Shown here: positions 22,094 through 31,706 of the stretch, piece by piece | Numbering within the stretch: the first letter of the stretch is position 1 | Layout: each line of letters begins with the position of its first letter | From: a virus | Length of the DNA stretch: 64,000 nucleotides | Reading direction: 5' to 3' (one strand) | IMG/VR virus record: IMGVR_UViG_3300049215_000063 | Coordinates: 1-64,000 of that record | Translations under genes and position numbers: made by a program | The notes under the pieces: model-generated | The model's input: only the letters and a program-made list of their open reading frames with translations | Told to the model about the DNA's origin: nothing | The model's database searches: none

Positions 22094-24022
22094 ATGCCTC
22101 TACTCAAAGGTTCGGGCCAAGAAACGATAAGCAAAAACATAGCCGAACTTATGCGAACAGGCAAGTATGCACCGAAACAGGCCGAGGCGATTGCCTATCG
22201 CACGGCCGGTAAAGACGCACTCGCCGCACAGGACATGAGTCCGGATGACTGGCGCGGCTTGGTCGGTGGTTTGATCAAATTCTTCGGCGAGGAATCCGAA
22301 GAACCGGAACACGCGGAAGACGCGCCAAACGGCCAGCTGAATGAAAAGGAACGATCGGAAGCCGATCGGAATAAAGCAGAACGGGAAGAGATGCCCGGCG
22401 AGGCGTTTCTTGAACCGGCGTCACGGAAATATCCGGTCAAATCGAAAGCGGACGGCAAGTACACCTATAGCCGCGATCTTCTGCTCGCCGCTGCGCGGGA
22501 AGCCCGTATGCACGGGAACGAGGAATTGGCGAAGCGCGCGGATACGATCCGGGAGCGGGAATTCGGTGGAGCACAAGACGAGGCGCTGATCACGTTCGAT
22601 CGCGCCACTGTGCGTTATTACGACGCCGACGGCCGTTTGCATATAGAGGCGTCGCCCATCAGCAAGGCCAATGTCTGCGAATATCTGGGGCGGGAAATCC
22701 CAGGCGCCGAACAAATGGGGCTCGATCCGAACCGGAAGTATCGCCTGCTTCGTCACCCGGACGAACTACGCAAGGGCGCCGATACCTTCAACAACCTGCC
22801 GCTGTTGCGCCGCCATGTTCCGGTGAGCGCAGCATCGCATCAACCCGCCGAAGTCGTTGGCTCGACCGGGACCAACGCGGCATACGAGCATCCCTACCTC
22901 ACGAACGCGCTGGTCGTCTGGTCGAAGGATGACATCGAACAGATCGAGGCCGATCTGAAAAAGGAATTGTCGAGCGCGTACCGTTATCGCGCGGACATGA
23001 CGCCGGGTGAATATGAAGGCGAGAAATACGACGGCATCATGCGCGATATCGTCGGCAATCACGTTGCTTTGGTGAAAGAGGGCAGGGCCGGCCCCGATGT
23101 GGTCGTCGGCGACAGCAAGGAGAATTTGACCATGCCTAAGACCGTTCTGTCTCGAAAGGCCGCCCTCGTGCAAGGTGCGGTGATTGCGTTTCTCGCGCCG
23201 CGTCTCGCGACCGATGCCAAGATCGATGTTGCTCCGCTGCTCGCGGACATCACATCGGGCAATTACGTCAAGAAGCGCGCCGGCCTCGCCACTGAGGTGT
23301 CGCGACTTACCACGGGCAAATTGGCCAAGGACGCCAAATTGGACGATCTCGGCGCGGTGCTGATGGCGCTCGATGCCGTCGAGCCGGAAGAGGAAGAAAA
23401 GAAAGCCAAGGACGCCGAGGATCTTCCGGAGCCGGGCGGTGAGAAGGGCAAAGGTCCAGCCAAAGACCGCAAGGGCAAGGACAGCAAGGCCAAGGACGAA
23501 GGCCTCAAGGAAATGCTCAAAGGCAAGCTGTCCGCCGAAGACTGGAAGGCGGCGTGCGACGAGATCGACGCCATGAAGGCCAAGGATAAGGCCAAAGACG
23601 ACGAAGACCCGGAAGACGAGAACGCCGATCCGGAAGATACCAACAAGGGCGACCGGAAGGGCAAGGACGAAGAACCCATGAGCAAGAAAGCCATGGACGA
23701 GGCGATTGCCGGCGAGCGCCAGCGTCAGCGCGACGTGCGCGAAGCGGAGCGGTTCGTGCGGCCGTGGATCGGCGATCTCGCCATTGCCTATGATTCCGCC
23801 GATGAGGTCTACAAAGCCGCATTGGAATCGCGCGGGAAGAGCACCAGGGGCATTCATCCTTCGGCGTATCGCTCCATTCTGGAAATGCTGCCGAAACCCG
23901 GAAGCGAGCGCAAAAGCTTCGCCGAAATGTTGGCAAGCAGCCGTGTCGCTATGGATTCGGCGGGCAGCAAAAGCTTCGCCGAAATGTTCCCCGGCGCCAT
24001 GGATATCAAGATCAGCGCGTAA
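22094..24022 (+). CDS. DUF2213 prohead protease-scaffold fusion
   Basis: A 642-residue protein. Residues 1-35 (LKGSGQETISKNIAELMRTG) are a conserved leader. Residues 170-345 are DUF2213 (ALITFDRATVRYYDADGRLH, DTFNNLPLLRRHVPV, VVGSTGTNAAYEHPYLTNAL, GIMRDIVGNHVALVKEGRAG), a predicted maturation protease. Residues 400-560 are lysine/glutamate-rich, scaffold-like. An internal ATG at 23132 with AAGGAG nine bases upstream may yield a separate scaffold of 296 residues. The C-terminus contains the repeated peptide KSFAEM. Confidence 0.85.
   Translation: MPLLKGSGQETISKNIAELMRTGKYAPKQAEAIAYRTAGKDALAAQDMSPDDWRGLVGGLIKFFGEESEEPEHAEDAPNGQLNEKERSEADRNKAEREEMPGEAFLEPASRKYPVKSKADGKYTYSRDLLLAAAREARMHGNEELAKRADTIREREFGGAQDEALITFDRATVRYYDADGRLHIEASPISKANVCEYLGREIPGAEQMGLDPNRKYRLLRHPDELRKGADTFNNLPLLRRHVPVSAASHQPAEVVGSTGTNAAYEHPYLTNALVVWSKDDIEQIEADLKKELSSAYRYRADMTPGEYEGEKYDGIMRDIVGNHVALVKEGRAGPDVVVGDSKENLTMPKTVLSRKAALVQGAVIAFLAPRLATDAKIDVAPLLADITSGNYVKKRAGLATEVSRLTTGKLAKDAKLDDLGAVLMALDAVEPEEEEKKAKDAEDLPEPGGEKGKGPAKDRKGKDSKAKDEGLKEMLKGKLSAEDWKAACDEIDAMKAKDKAKDDEDPEDENADPEDTNKGDRKGKDEEPMSKKAMDEAIAGERQRQRDVREAERFVRPWIGDLAIAYDSADEVYKAALESRGKSTRGIHPSAYRSILEMLPKPGSERKSFAEMLASSRVAMDSAGSKSFAEMFPGAMDIKISA
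23117..23134 (+). promoter_or_regulatory. Internal ribosome site and start for a nested scaffold
   Basis: AAGGAG (23117-23122) lies nine bases before an in-frame ATG (23132, MPKTVLSRKAAL) at the junction of protease and scaffold-like parts. Nested scaffolds starting inside the protease gene are known in lambda (Nu3 in C) and others. Confidence 0.6.
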
Positions 24023-24058
24023 ACCGAACCCAATCCAAAAACATAGGAGAACGCCACG

Positions 24059-25039
24059 ATGAGCGGCGGCATTCAGGCAACGATTACGACCCAGCCGGCC
24101 CCTGGGATCGCTGGCGATTTCTGCGACGCCAATCCGCGGTATTCGTGGGACGCCGGTCCGGGTGGACTGGTCGCGGGTCCAAGTGGACTGGTCATCGGCC
24201 TCTTCGCATGGGTGGCCTATTCCCAGCTTGACGGCGACAGTGCCCCAGCGGCAGCCAATAACTTCGGCTCCGGGCCGGTTACGGGCTTCGTCTCGCGCGC
24301 GCAGCAGGGCCTCATCACGACGTATCTGTCCGATGCGGGCGTGACGATTCCGGCGGGCTTCCAATGCACGCTGATGTCGGGTGGTGGCTTCTGGGCCTAC
24401 AACAGCGGCTCCGGGCAGGCTCTTCCGGGCATGAAGGCCTATGCCAATTTCGTCAACGGCAAGGTCACCTTCGCTGCTTCGGGGAGCCCGACGACCGCCA
24501 GTGCAACTACTTCGACCATCGCCTCTGGCACTGCGGCGACTTTCACGGGGGCGGTCTCCGGCAACGTGCTGACGGTCACCGGTTCGGTCACCAACACGAT
24601 CTATCCCGGCGCCGTTCTTTCGGGAACCAACGTCGCGACCAACACCGTCATCACGGGACAGCTCAGCGGTACGACCGGCGGCGCGGGCACCTATTCGCTG
24701 AATATCGGCGAGCAGAGCATCGCCGCGGAAGCGCTCACCGCGACCCCTTACGTGCTTGATACCACCGGAGGCACCGTCACCGGGTCGATCGTGGTCGGCT
24801 CCGTCCTTCAGTCCGCCGGTGGCACGGCGACGGGCACCGTTGTCGGCATGTCGGTGGTCACCGCGAACCAACCCGCGACCGGAAAATACATCGTGGCTCC
24901 CGCGGGCTTTGGCGCAGCGGGCACCGTGACGAGCGGCACCATCGTGTTGGCGTCAAATATCGAAACCTCATGGTACGCGCGCTCGTCCGGTCTTACCGGC
25001 GAAGTGGTGAAGATCAGCAACGTGCCGGGCATCGGCTAA
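24059..25039 (+). CDS. Decoration/cement-like virion protein with inserted beta domain
   Basis: A 326-residue protein between scaffold and capsid genes, the usual place of head-decoration proteins. The body (NPRYSWDAGPGGLVAGPSGL, NNFGSGPVTGFVSRAQQGLI, AGFQCTLMSGGGFWAYNSGS) resembles phage structural cement proteins. Residues about 160-228 are an inserted glycine-rich domain (TFTGAVSGNVLTVTGSV ... GTTGGAGTYSLN) shared with three other virion proteins in this window. AGGAGAA precedes the ATG. Confidence 0.75.
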   Translation: MSGGIQATITTQPAPGIAGDFCDANPRYSWDAGPGGLVAGPSGLVIGLFAWVAYSQLDGDSAPAAANNFGSGPVTGFVSRAQQGLITTYLSDAGVTIPAGFQCTLMSGGGFWAYNSGSGQALPGMKAYANFVNGKVTFAASGSPTTASATTSTIASGTAATFTGAVSGNVLTVTGSVTNTIYPGAVLSGTNVATNTVITGQLSGTTGGAGTYSLNIGEQSIAAEALTATPYVLDTTGGTVTGSIVVGSVLQSAGGTATGTVVGMSVVTANQPATGKYIVAPAGFGAAGTVTSGTIVLASNIETSWYARSSGLTGEVVKISNVPGIG

Positions 25040-25075
25040 CGCTTGGCTGCGGCTCAAGGATCAGGAGAAACTTTC

Positions 25076-26170
25076 ATGAACCACCAAGAAGCAATTGAGC
25101 TTTGGGCTGCGCATCGCGGGATGCTGGCGCAACGCGGCGTGACGATGACCGATGTGCGGTCCTATGTCCCGGATGAATTCCGGTACGATTTCGGTTTGGC
25201 GATGGATGCGCAGCCGGCGCTCTCCACCACCGATCCGAACTCCGCGGTTCCGGCGATCCTCACCACGATGATCGATCCGAAGGTCTTCAAGGCGTTGTTC
25301 GCGCCGAACAAGGCTACGGTCATCATGGGCGAAGAGCGGCGAGGAACGTGGCTCGACGATACGATCATGCTGCCCGTGACGGAAGCCGCCGGTGAAGTGT
25401 CGAGCTATGGCGACTATGCCGAAAACGGCGCCGTCACCTCGAACACCAACTGGCCCCAGCGTCAGGCCTATTTGTTCCAGGTCGTGAAGCAGTACGGCGA
25501 GCGCGAGCTCGAGCGCGCGGGGCTGGCGCGCATCAATTGGGTTGCGGAACTCGACTATTCGGCAGCCTTGATGCTCAACAAGTTCTCCAACCTGACGTAT
25601 TTCTACGGCGTCGCTGGGCTGCAGAACTATGGGCTGCTCAACGACCCGCACCTCAATGCGTCCCTGACGCCGGCCACCAAAGCCTATGGCGGCACGACGT
25701 GGTACAACAATTCAGGCCAGGTCGCGGCAACTGCCAACGAAATCTTCGCCGACATCGAAAATCTGTTCACGCAGCTGGTCATCCAGACCGCCGGCTCGGT
25801 CAATCGCGAGACACCGATGGTGCTCTCACTGAGCCCGCAGTCCGAAGCGGCGTTTACCACGACCAACAGCTTCAACGTCAACGTCAGCGATCTCATCAAG
25901 AAGAACTTCCCGAATCTCAAGGTGGAGAATGCCGTGCAGTACGGCGTTCTGAGCGCGTCCAATCCGCAAGGGATCGCCGGCGGCAACTTCATGCAGCTGA
26001 TCGCGAAGGAGCTTGACGGCCAGGAAACCGGCTATTGCGGCTTCAACGAGAAAATGCGCGCGCACAAGCTCATTCCGCAGATGTCCTCCTACAAGCAAAA
26101 GGTCAGCGCCGGCACATGGGGCTGCATTCTGCGGATGACGTCCACCATCGCATCAATGCTCGGCATCTGA
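25076..26170 (+). CDS. Major capsid protein (DUF2184 family)
   Basis: A 364-residue protein from ATG 25076 with AGGAGAAA upstream. Features of the family: AILTTMIDPKVFKALFAPNK, TWLDDTIMLPVTEAAGEVSS YGDYAENG, RQAYLFQVVKQYGERELERA GLARINW, ETPMVLSLSPQSEAAFTTTN and HKLIPQMSSYKQKVSAGTWG. It builds the icosahedral shell with an HK97-like fold. Confidence 0.88.
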   Translation: MNHQEAIELWAAHRGMLAQRGVTMTDVRSYVPDEFRYDFGLAMDAQPALSTTDPNSAVPAILTTMIDPKVFKALFAPNKATVIMGEERRGTWLDDTIMLPVTEAAGEVSSYGDYAENGAVTSNTNWPQRQAYLFQVVKQYGERELERAGLARINWVAELDYSAALMLNKFSNLTYFYGVAGLQNYGLLNDPHLNASLTPATKAYGGTTWYNNSGQVAATANEIFADIENLFTQLVIQTAGSVNRETPMVLSLSPQSEAAFTTTNSFNVNVSDLIKKNFPNLKVENAVQYGVLSASNPQGIAGGNFMQLIAKELDGQETGYCGFNEKMRAHKLIPQMSSYKQKVSAGTWGCILRMTSTIASMLGI

Positions 26171-26195
26171 CCGATCGCTCAAGAAGGAAAACACA

Positions 26196-26678
26196 ATGGC
26201 CGCGACTGTCGTGGTAGCCTGCAAACACCCGCCCGGTATCGTCATGCGCGTGTTTGAACGCGAGGAATACGACGTTCCCGTGCTTGGTGGTGGTTCGCGA
26301 AAGGAATCGCGCGCCATCGCAGTGGGCGAACCTGTCAAAATCAATGGGCCGGCGGTCCCATTCGGGCAGACACCATCCTTCGTTATTGCCGGAGGTTATG
26401 CGCTAACGCCGAACGTGCCGGCGGACGTGGCGATGGCCTATATGGAACAGAATAAAAACTCTGCGTTGGTCAAGAACAATCTGATTTTCATTCACGAAAA
26501 GCCCGAATTCGCCCAAAAACAGGCGAGGGAGCAAAAGGCCGTCAAGAGCGGACTTGAGCGTCTTGATGTCGGGATGGTGACCAAAAACGGCCGCGAGGTG
26601 CCGAAAGACCCGCGGTGGCCGGCGCGCGTCAATCCGAACTTGTCAGGAGTTGCGACCGACAAGCGTGATGACACGTAA
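26196..26678 (+). CDS. Hypothetical virion protein (neck region)
   Basis: A 160-residue protein after the capsid gene. Beta-rich first half (VVVACKHPPGIVMRVFEREE YDVPVLGGG, FGQTPSFVIAGGYALTPNVP), helical second half ending in a basic tail. AAGGAA precedes the ATG. Position suggests head completion; family not recognised. Confidence 0.65.
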   Translation: MAATVVVACKHPPGIVMRVFEREEYDVPVLGGGSRKESRAIAVGEPVKINGPAVPFGQTPSFVIAGGYALTPNVPADVAMAYMEQNKNSALVKNNLIFIHEKPEFAQKQAREQKAVKSGLERLDVGMVTKNGREVPKDPRWPARVNPNLSGVATDKRDDT

Positions 26679-26684
26679 ACGATC

Positions 26685-27113
26685 ATGGGTGTCGTTGTCG
26701 CATTCAGTTATCCGAACTGGACGGTTCTGTTCCCTCAGTTCGGTAACGTGAACGAGGCCCAAGTAACGGGGCCGGTTCTGACCGTGGCGCAGCAATATTG
26801 CCGCAATGACGGCGGCGGTCCGGTCAATGATTGCGGCGTCCAGACGCAGATGTTGAATCTCATGGTCGCTCATGTAGCCCAGCTTCTCTATGGGTCCACG
26901 ACGCAGCCCGTGTCGCCGCTGGTCGGACGTATCAGTGGGGCGACCGAAGGGACGGTATCGGTTTCGACCGAATTTCCGACCACGCCATCGAGTGCGTGGT
27001 TTTTGCAAACGCAGTATGGCGCGATGTATTGGCAGATGATCCTGCCCTATCGTCTTGGCCGATATCGACCCAAGATCACACCTCAGCGCCAAGCTGTCGG
27101 TGGCCCGTGGTGA
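26685..27113 (+). CDS. Head-tail adaptor (DUF4054-like)
   Basis: A 142-residue protein: FSYPNWTVLFPQFGNVNEAQ V...LTVAQQYCRNDGGG...QTQMLNLMVAHVAQLLYG, then FLQTQYGAMYWQMILPYRLG RYRP. The order F-x-x-x-F-P-x-F, a helix ending in A-H-x-A-x-L, and a C-terminal Y-G-x-x-Y-W is that of DUF4054 connectors that sit under the portal ring. Confidence 0.75.
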   Translation: MGVVVAFSYPNWTVLFPQFGNVNEAQVTGPVLTVAQQYCRNDGGGPVNDCGVQTQMLNLMVAHVAQLLYGSTTQPVSPLVGRISGATEGTVSVSTEFPTTPSSAWFLQTQYGAMYWQMILPYRLGRYRPKITPQRQAVGGPW

Positions 27114-27117
27114 CTGA

Positions 27118-27564
27118 ATGGCGACCCTCAAGGGCGGCGATAAGCTCGCCGATGTTCTGAAAACGATCGGCGCCAAAGCAAGCAACGCTAAATCAGTCCA
27201 GGTCGGGTTCCTGGAAAACTCGACCTATCCCGACGGCACCAGCGTCCCGATGGTAGCGGCGATCCAGGAATTCGGCGCGCCGAAAGTCGGCATTCCGCCG
27301 CGGCCGTATTTCCGGAACATGATCGCGGCGAAGTCGAAACAATGGCCGAAGGCCACGGCCGAGCTGCTGAAAGACAACGACTATGACGCCGCGAAGACGT
27401 TGGGCCTCGTCGGCGAGGGTGTGAAGGGCCAGTTGCAGCAGTCGATCGTCGACACCAATACGCCACCCAACGCGCCCGCGACCATCGCGCGCAAGGGCGC
27501 TGCGAAGCCGCTGGTCGACAGCGGCCATATGCTCAATTCCATTGATTACCAAGTCAAAACCTGA
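27118..27564 (+). CDS. Neck/tail-completion protein (HK97 gp10-like)
   Basis: A 148-residue basic protein with VQVGFLENSTYPDGTSVPMV AAIQEFGAPKVGIPPRPYFR, a motif found in neck proteins of Siphoviridae and Myoviridae (GFL ... A-x-x-x-E-F-G ... I-P-P-R-P-F). C-terminus PLVDSGHMLNSIDYQV is also typical. It joins the head to the tail tube. Confidence 0.8.
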   Translation: MATLKGGDKLADVLKTIGAKASNAKSVQVGFLENSTYPDGTSVPMVAAIQEFGAPKVGIPPRPYFRNMIAAKSKQWPKATAELLKDNDYDAAKTLGLVGEGVKGQLQQSIVDTNTPPNAPATIARKGAAKPLVDSGHMLNSIDYQVKT

Positions 27565-27582
27565 TGCTCGGGAGATAGCGCG

Positions 27583-28296
27583 ATGAGCGGCACCACCGTT
27601 CTTTTCAGTTCGAAGACCGGCGATATCAACTTTCCGATCACGCCCGCGTCGATCGACAGCATGACGATCGGCGCGACGACGCCGGCGCCGATCACGGGGA
27701 CCAATCTGCACGCCACCGGCACCACGGAATTGGATGGCGCGGTGAGCGGGGCCGGTTTCGTGGCCGCGGTGCAGGCGATCATCGAGGGCGATGCCCCGGC
27801 GGCGCGTTATCTCCCGCTCACGGATGTCAAGACGGCGGCCGGTTTGCCGCTCGCGACGGGAACGGCTGCGACGACGCTTCCGGGTATTGCGCGCACGGCC
27901 GGCACCAGCATGTATCTCACCGGCGCGGCTACGTCTGGTGCGACGCCCGCGACCACGAACATGCTGTGGGAATTCGATCTGCCCACGACCTATGTCGCGG
28001 GTGCGGCGATTCCGGTTGGGGTCAATTGCGTGGTGCCGGTAGCGACCGATGTGACGGCGGCTTCCACCACCATGACCGTTTTGGCTTACACCGAAGTCAA
28101 CGGCGTTGAAACCGCATTGACGGTTTCCGCGGCCCAGCAAATCCCCATCACGACGGCGGCGACCTTGACGTTTTCGATTACCGGCACGGGTCTCGTTCCG
28201 GGCGCGCACATCGTATTGGAATTGACCATGCTGGTTACGACGACCTCGGGCGGCGCGTCGAGCGGGCAGGTCAACAGCGTGGGCATCACGGCGTGA
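27583..28296 (+). CDS. Beta-rich virion protein of unknown role
   Basis: A 237-residue threonine/alanine-rich protein, almost entirely predicted beta strand (AGTSMYLTGAATSGATPATT NMLWEFDLPTTYVAGAAIPV). It lacks the G-T-Y-x-V repeat domain found in other virion proteins here. The position suggests a fibre or decoration attached at the neck. GTGA overlap with the next gene. Confidence 0.6.
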   Translation: MSGTTVLFSSKTGDINFPITPASIDSMTIGATTPAPITGTNLHATGTTELDGAVSGAGFVAAVQAIIEGDAPAARYLPLTDVKTAAGLPLATGTAATTLPGIARTAGTSMYLTGAATSGATPATTNMLWEFDLPTTYVAGAAIPVGVNCVVPVATDVTAASTTMTVLAYTEVNGVETALTVSAAQQIPITTAATLTFSITGTGLVPGAHIVLELTMLVTTTSGGASSGQVNSVGITA

Positions 28297-28679
28297 ACCT
28301 TCACGGCATCGTCTCGGGCGCCATAAGCGCGGTCAATCCCTTCGTCGCCGCGACGGTGCAGCGTTCGACCGGCTACACCACGAATTCCGATGGTTCGCGC
28401 GTTCCGACCTATACGACGTTCTCTGTGTCGGTGCAGATGCAGGCGCTCACCTACACCGATCTCAGAGAACTCGACGCCCTGAACATCACCGGCAAGCGGC
28501 GCAAGATTTATCTCAGCGGCGATGTCGAAGGCATCATCCGCGCCGATCAGCGCGGCGGCGATCTGATCGTATTTCCGACCGGAACGTTGCCGGAAGGCAA
28601 TACCTGGCTTGCCGCTTACGTGCTGGAAAACTGGCCGGATTGGGTGTCGGTTGCGATCACGCTGCAGGACGGGAGTTGA
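28293..28679 (+). CDS. Uncharacterised neck/tail protein
   Basis: A 128-residue protein from GTG 28293. VQRSTGYTTNSDGSRVPTYT, VSVQMQALTYTDLRELDALN, GKRRKIYLSGDVEGIIRADQ RGGDLI and GNTWLAAYVLENWPDWVSVA belong to a recurrent but unnamed family in phages with DUF3383 sheaths. Probably head-tail joining. Confidence 0.7.
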   Translation: MNLHGIVSGAISAVNPFVAATVQRSTGYTTNSDGSRVPTYTTFSVSVQMQALTYTDLRELDALNITGKRRKIYLSGDVEGIIRADQRGGDLIVFPTGTLPEGNTWLAAYVLENWPDWVSVAITLQDGS

Positions 28680-28682
28680 CGA

Positions 28683-28967
28683 ATGTTCAGCCAATCCTAC
28701 GACCCGCTCGGTTATCAGCAACTTGCGGCGAACTCGACGGCACAGGCGTTGACCGTTCCAGCCGGCGCGAACTGCGCGCTGTTCGCGGTCGAGACGGCGA
28801 ACGTGCGCTGGCGAGATGATGGCGTTGCGCCGACGACATCAGCAGGTATGCCGATCGTCGCCGGTGCCGCTCCGTTCTTCTACAGTGGCACGCTCTCGGC
28901 CCTGCAATTCATCGCCGAATCCGGCAGTCCGCTGGTCAACGTATCGTACTATCGCCCGGCCGGATGA
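28683..28967 (+). CDS. Small beta-rich virion protein
   Basis: A 94-residue protein. ALTVPAGANCALFAVETANV RWRDDGVAPTTSAGMPIVAG, then PFFYSGTLSALQFIAESGSP is a recurrent phage motif (R-W/Y-R-D-D-G ... P-T-x-x-x-G-M). Small decoration- or fibre-like protein; exact place in the virion unknown. Confidence 0.7.
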   Translation: MFSQSYDPLGYQQLAANSTAQALTVPAGANCALFAVETANVRWRDDGVAPTTSAGMPIVAGAAPFFYSGTLSALQFIAESGSPLVNVSYYRPAG

Positions 28968-28970
28968 TGC

Positions 28971-29708
28971 ATGCCGTCGCCCGCTCCGACGCAATCGCAG
29001 ATCCAGACGGCGCTGCGGTCTTTTCTGTTGAACGTATTACCGTCTGGCGTCGAAGTCATCGAGGGCCAGGACAATCGCGTTCCGGAGCCGCAGGGCGGTG
29101 ATTTCGTTGTCATGACGCCGATCCGGCGCGCGCGGCTTTCGACCAACATCGATCAGCAAGCGGACACGCTTTTCACGGGATCGATTGCCGGAACGACATT
29201 GGCCGTCAGCGCAATCACGTTCGGTACGATCGCTGTCGGTGATCCGGTCTATGGCGTCGATGTTGCATCGGGCACCGAAGTCACCGCGCTCGGAACTGGA
29301 ACGGGCGGAACTGGCACCTATACCGTCGCGCCGTCGCAAACCGTAGCGAGCGAGGCGATGGCGGCCGGCACGATGCAGGTATTGCAGCCGACCGATGTGG
29401 TGTTCCAGCTCGACTTTCACAGCGCCAATGTCGGGGATTCGTCCGATATGGCGCAGACGATAGCGACGCTGTTTCGCGATCCATATGCGACCGAATTCTT
29501 TTCCGCGCTGACACCGCCGATCGATGTAGCGCCGTTGTATGTGGACGATCCGCGGCAGATGCCGTTCATGAACGCGGAACAACAATTCGAGACACGCTGG
29601 ATCGTCGATGTGCACCTTGAGGCAAATCAGGTCGTAAGCGTGGGCCAGCAGTACGCCGATAGCGTCGATATCGGGCTTGTGAGCGTCACCGCGGCCTATC
29701 CGAACTGA
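28971..29708 (+). CDS. Tail terminator-like protein with inserted beta domain
   Basis: A 245-residue protein. Ends match the phage neck-terminator family: [40 protein letters not shown] at the start and [40 protein letters not shown] at the end. Between them, residues about 66-132 are the mobile domain ([20 protein letters not shown] ... GTGTYTV ... SQTVAS). The insertion falls in a loop and leaves the terminator fold intact. Position before the sheath fits tail completion. Confidence 0.75.
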   Translation: MPSPAPTQSQIQTALRSFLLNVLPSGVEVIEGQDNRVPEPQGGDFVVMTPIRRARLSTNIDQQADTLFTGSIAGTTLAVSAITFGTIAVGDPVYGVDVASGTEVTALGTGTGGTGTYTVAPSQTVASEAMAAGTMQVLQPTDVVFQLDFHSANVGDSSDMAQTIATLFRDPYATEFFSALTPPIDVAPLYVDDPRQMPFMNAEQQFETRWIVDVHLEANQVVSVGQQYADSVDIGLVSVTAAYPN

Positions 29709-29756
29709 TCAATCCGCAAATACTCAGCACGCCTCGCGCATGAGGATTCAACGCGC

Positions 29757-31694
29757 ATGACAATACCCGCCAATCAGATCGTCAATGTCGTGCCAAGCGT
29801 CATCTCCGCCGGCGGCACCGGGCCGAACGGCGTCGGCTTGATGCTGACGACAAGCACGCGCATTCCGCTCGGCACAGTGCAAAGCTTCGCCAATCAGCAA
29901 GCCGTGGCGGCCTATTTTGGGGCCGGTTCCTATCACGCGGCCGAAGCGGGCATTTATTTCACCGGCTTCAATGGGGCGACCATCCAGCCCTCGACGCTGT
30001 TGATGGCGCAGTACAATCAAAATGCTGTGGCGGCCTACATCCGCGGCGGGAATGTCTCGACGCTCACGCTGGCGCAATTACAGGCGATTTCCGGATCATT
30101 GGATATCGTCATTGACGGCTATGCCCGCAACGCCGCGTCCGTCAATCTGTCCGCGGCGACCAGCTTCTCCAACGCGGCGACGATCATCGCCTCGGCGCTC
30201 AATACCGCCGATCCGACCGAAGCCACCGTCACGGCCGCGATCGGGGCGACCTTCACCGGGTCGCAATCCGGCACCAGTCTGACGACGACCTCCGTCACCG
30301 GCCTGATCTCGATCGGCGATACGGTTGCAGGTACGGGCGTGGCGTCGGGGACCACGATCGTTTCGCAGACCTCGGGCACCACCGGCGGCGCCGGCGTCTA
30401 TGTGACCAGCAAGTCCGGGACGGCATCGTCGGCGTCATGCACGGCGAGCAGCAACGTCCTCGACGTGACGGTAGTTTCCGGCACCATCGAACCCGGCCAA
30501 TACGTCACCGGCGCCGGCGTCACCTCCGCGGTGATCTTGTCGCAGGCCGGCGGCACCACGGGCGGCGTCGGCACTTACGTCATCGCGGGATCGCCGCAGC
30601 AGGTCGCCAGCGAATCGATGACGATCGAGGCAACGCCGGTCGCTGTGACTTACGATTCAATTTCCGGCGCTTTTGTCATCACGTCCGGCATCGTTGGTCC
30701 CAATTCCACCGCGGCATTCGCGACCGGGACGATCGCGGCGACGCTGCTGCTGACTTCGGCGACCGGGGCTGTGCTTTCGCAAGGCGCTGCCGCAGCGACG
30801 CCAGCCGCTTTGATGACGGCGCTGATTGCGGTCAATTCGAATTGGGCCAACTTCATGACCCTGTTCGATCCCGATAACGGAACTGGCAATACGGTCAAAC
30901 AGGCGTTCGCGGCGTGGAAGAACACCGCGTTGGGCGGTAACAAGTTCGGCTATTTCTGCTGGGATCCAGATGAAAGCCCGGCAACCTCGAGCGACGCCGC
31001 CGGAAGCCTTGGGCGCATTCTTGCCGGTAATAACGATTCCGGCACGCTTTTGATATGGGAGGGCGGCGCGACGGGGGATACCGGACTATGCGCATTCGCG
31101 CTCGGTGTTGCGGCGTCGACGAATTTCCAGCAGACCAATGGGCGCGTCAATTACGCCGGACGATCCCAGAGCGGGCTAGTGGCGGATGTGTCCGATCCGG
31201 TCACGTCGCAGAATCTATTGGCCAATGGCTATAGCTTCTACGGCGCCTATGGCGCAGCGAATCCAAATTTTATCTGGTTGCAAAACGGCGCAATCACTGG
31301 CCCGTTCCAATGGACCGACAGCTATGAGATTCAGATCTGGCTCAATGGCCAGTTTCAGGTCGCCTTGCTCACGCTCCTTCAAAATACCTTGTCGATTCCG
31401 TTCAGTACCGCGGGGGCCGCACTCATCACCGGTGCCTGTCAATCGGTGATCCAGGCGGGTTTGAACTTCCGAGCGTTCGGTCCGGATACGCTTGACGCCA
31501 CCGAAATCGCCGAAGTCAACAACGCCGCTGGGCTTAATATCGCGCCGACGCTGCAGAGTCAGGGCTATTACCTTCAGGTCAATGTCCCAGGCGCGACGGT
31601 GCGCGCCTCGCGCGGACCATGGCCGATCACGTTCTGGTATATCGATCAGGGCAGCGTGCAGTCGATCGACCTTTCCAGCGTTCTCGTTCAATAA
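29757..31694 (+). CDS. Tail sheath protein (DUF3383) with two inserted beta domains
   Basis: A 645-residue protein, long for the family (about 450-500) because residues 163-290 hold two copies of the glycine-rich domain. Sheath features: N-terminal VNVVPSVISAGGTGPNGVGL MLTTSTRIPLG, AYFGAGSYHAAEAGIYFTGF, and C-terminal SYEIQIWLNGQFQVALLTLL, TAGAALITGACQSVIQAGLN, GYYLQVNVPGATVRASRGPW. It forms the contractile outer tail, so inserted domains would decorate its surface. Confidence 0.88.
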   Translation: MTIPANQIVNVVPSVISAGGTGPNGVGLMLTTSTRIPLGTVQSFANQQAVAAYFGAGSYHAAEAGIYFTGFNGATIQPSTLLMAQYNQNAVAAYIRGGNVSTLTLAQLQAISGSLDIVIDGYARNAASVNLSAATSFSNAATIIASALNTADPTEATVTAAIGATFTGSQSGTSLTTTSVTGLISIGDTVAGTGVASGTTIVSQTSGTTGGAGVYVTSKSGTASSASCTASSNVLDVTVVSGTIEPGQYVTGAGVTSAVILSQAGGTTGGVGTYVIAGSPQQVASESMTIEATPVAVTYDSISGAFVITSGIVGPNSTAAFATGTIAATLLLTSATGAVLSQGAAAATPAALMTALIAVNSNWANFMTLFDPDNGTGNTVKQAFAAWKNTALGGNKFGYFCWDPDESPATSSDAAGSLGRILAGNNDSGTLLIWEGGATGDTGLCAFALGVAASTNFQQTNGRVNYAGRSQSGLVADVSDPVTSQNLLANGYSFYGAYGAANPNFIWLQNGAITGPFQWTDSYEIQIWLNGQFQVALLTLLQNTLSIPFSTAGAALITGACQSVIQAGLNFRAFGPDTLDATEIAEVNNAAGLNIAPTLQSQGYYLQVNVPGATVRASRGPWPITFWYIDQGSVQSIDLSSVLVQ

Positions 31695-31706
31695 CAGGGG
31701 CACGTC

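Noticed and set aside
22766-24871. 701-codon open frame on the minus strand opposite the DUF2213 gene
   Set aside because: Antisense shadow of a GC-rich, well-supported protein; composition is H/R/G-rich and no domain appears.
27193-28209. 338-codon minus-strand frame opposite neck genes
   Set aside because: Same reason: composition reflects GC-rich antisense of real genes.
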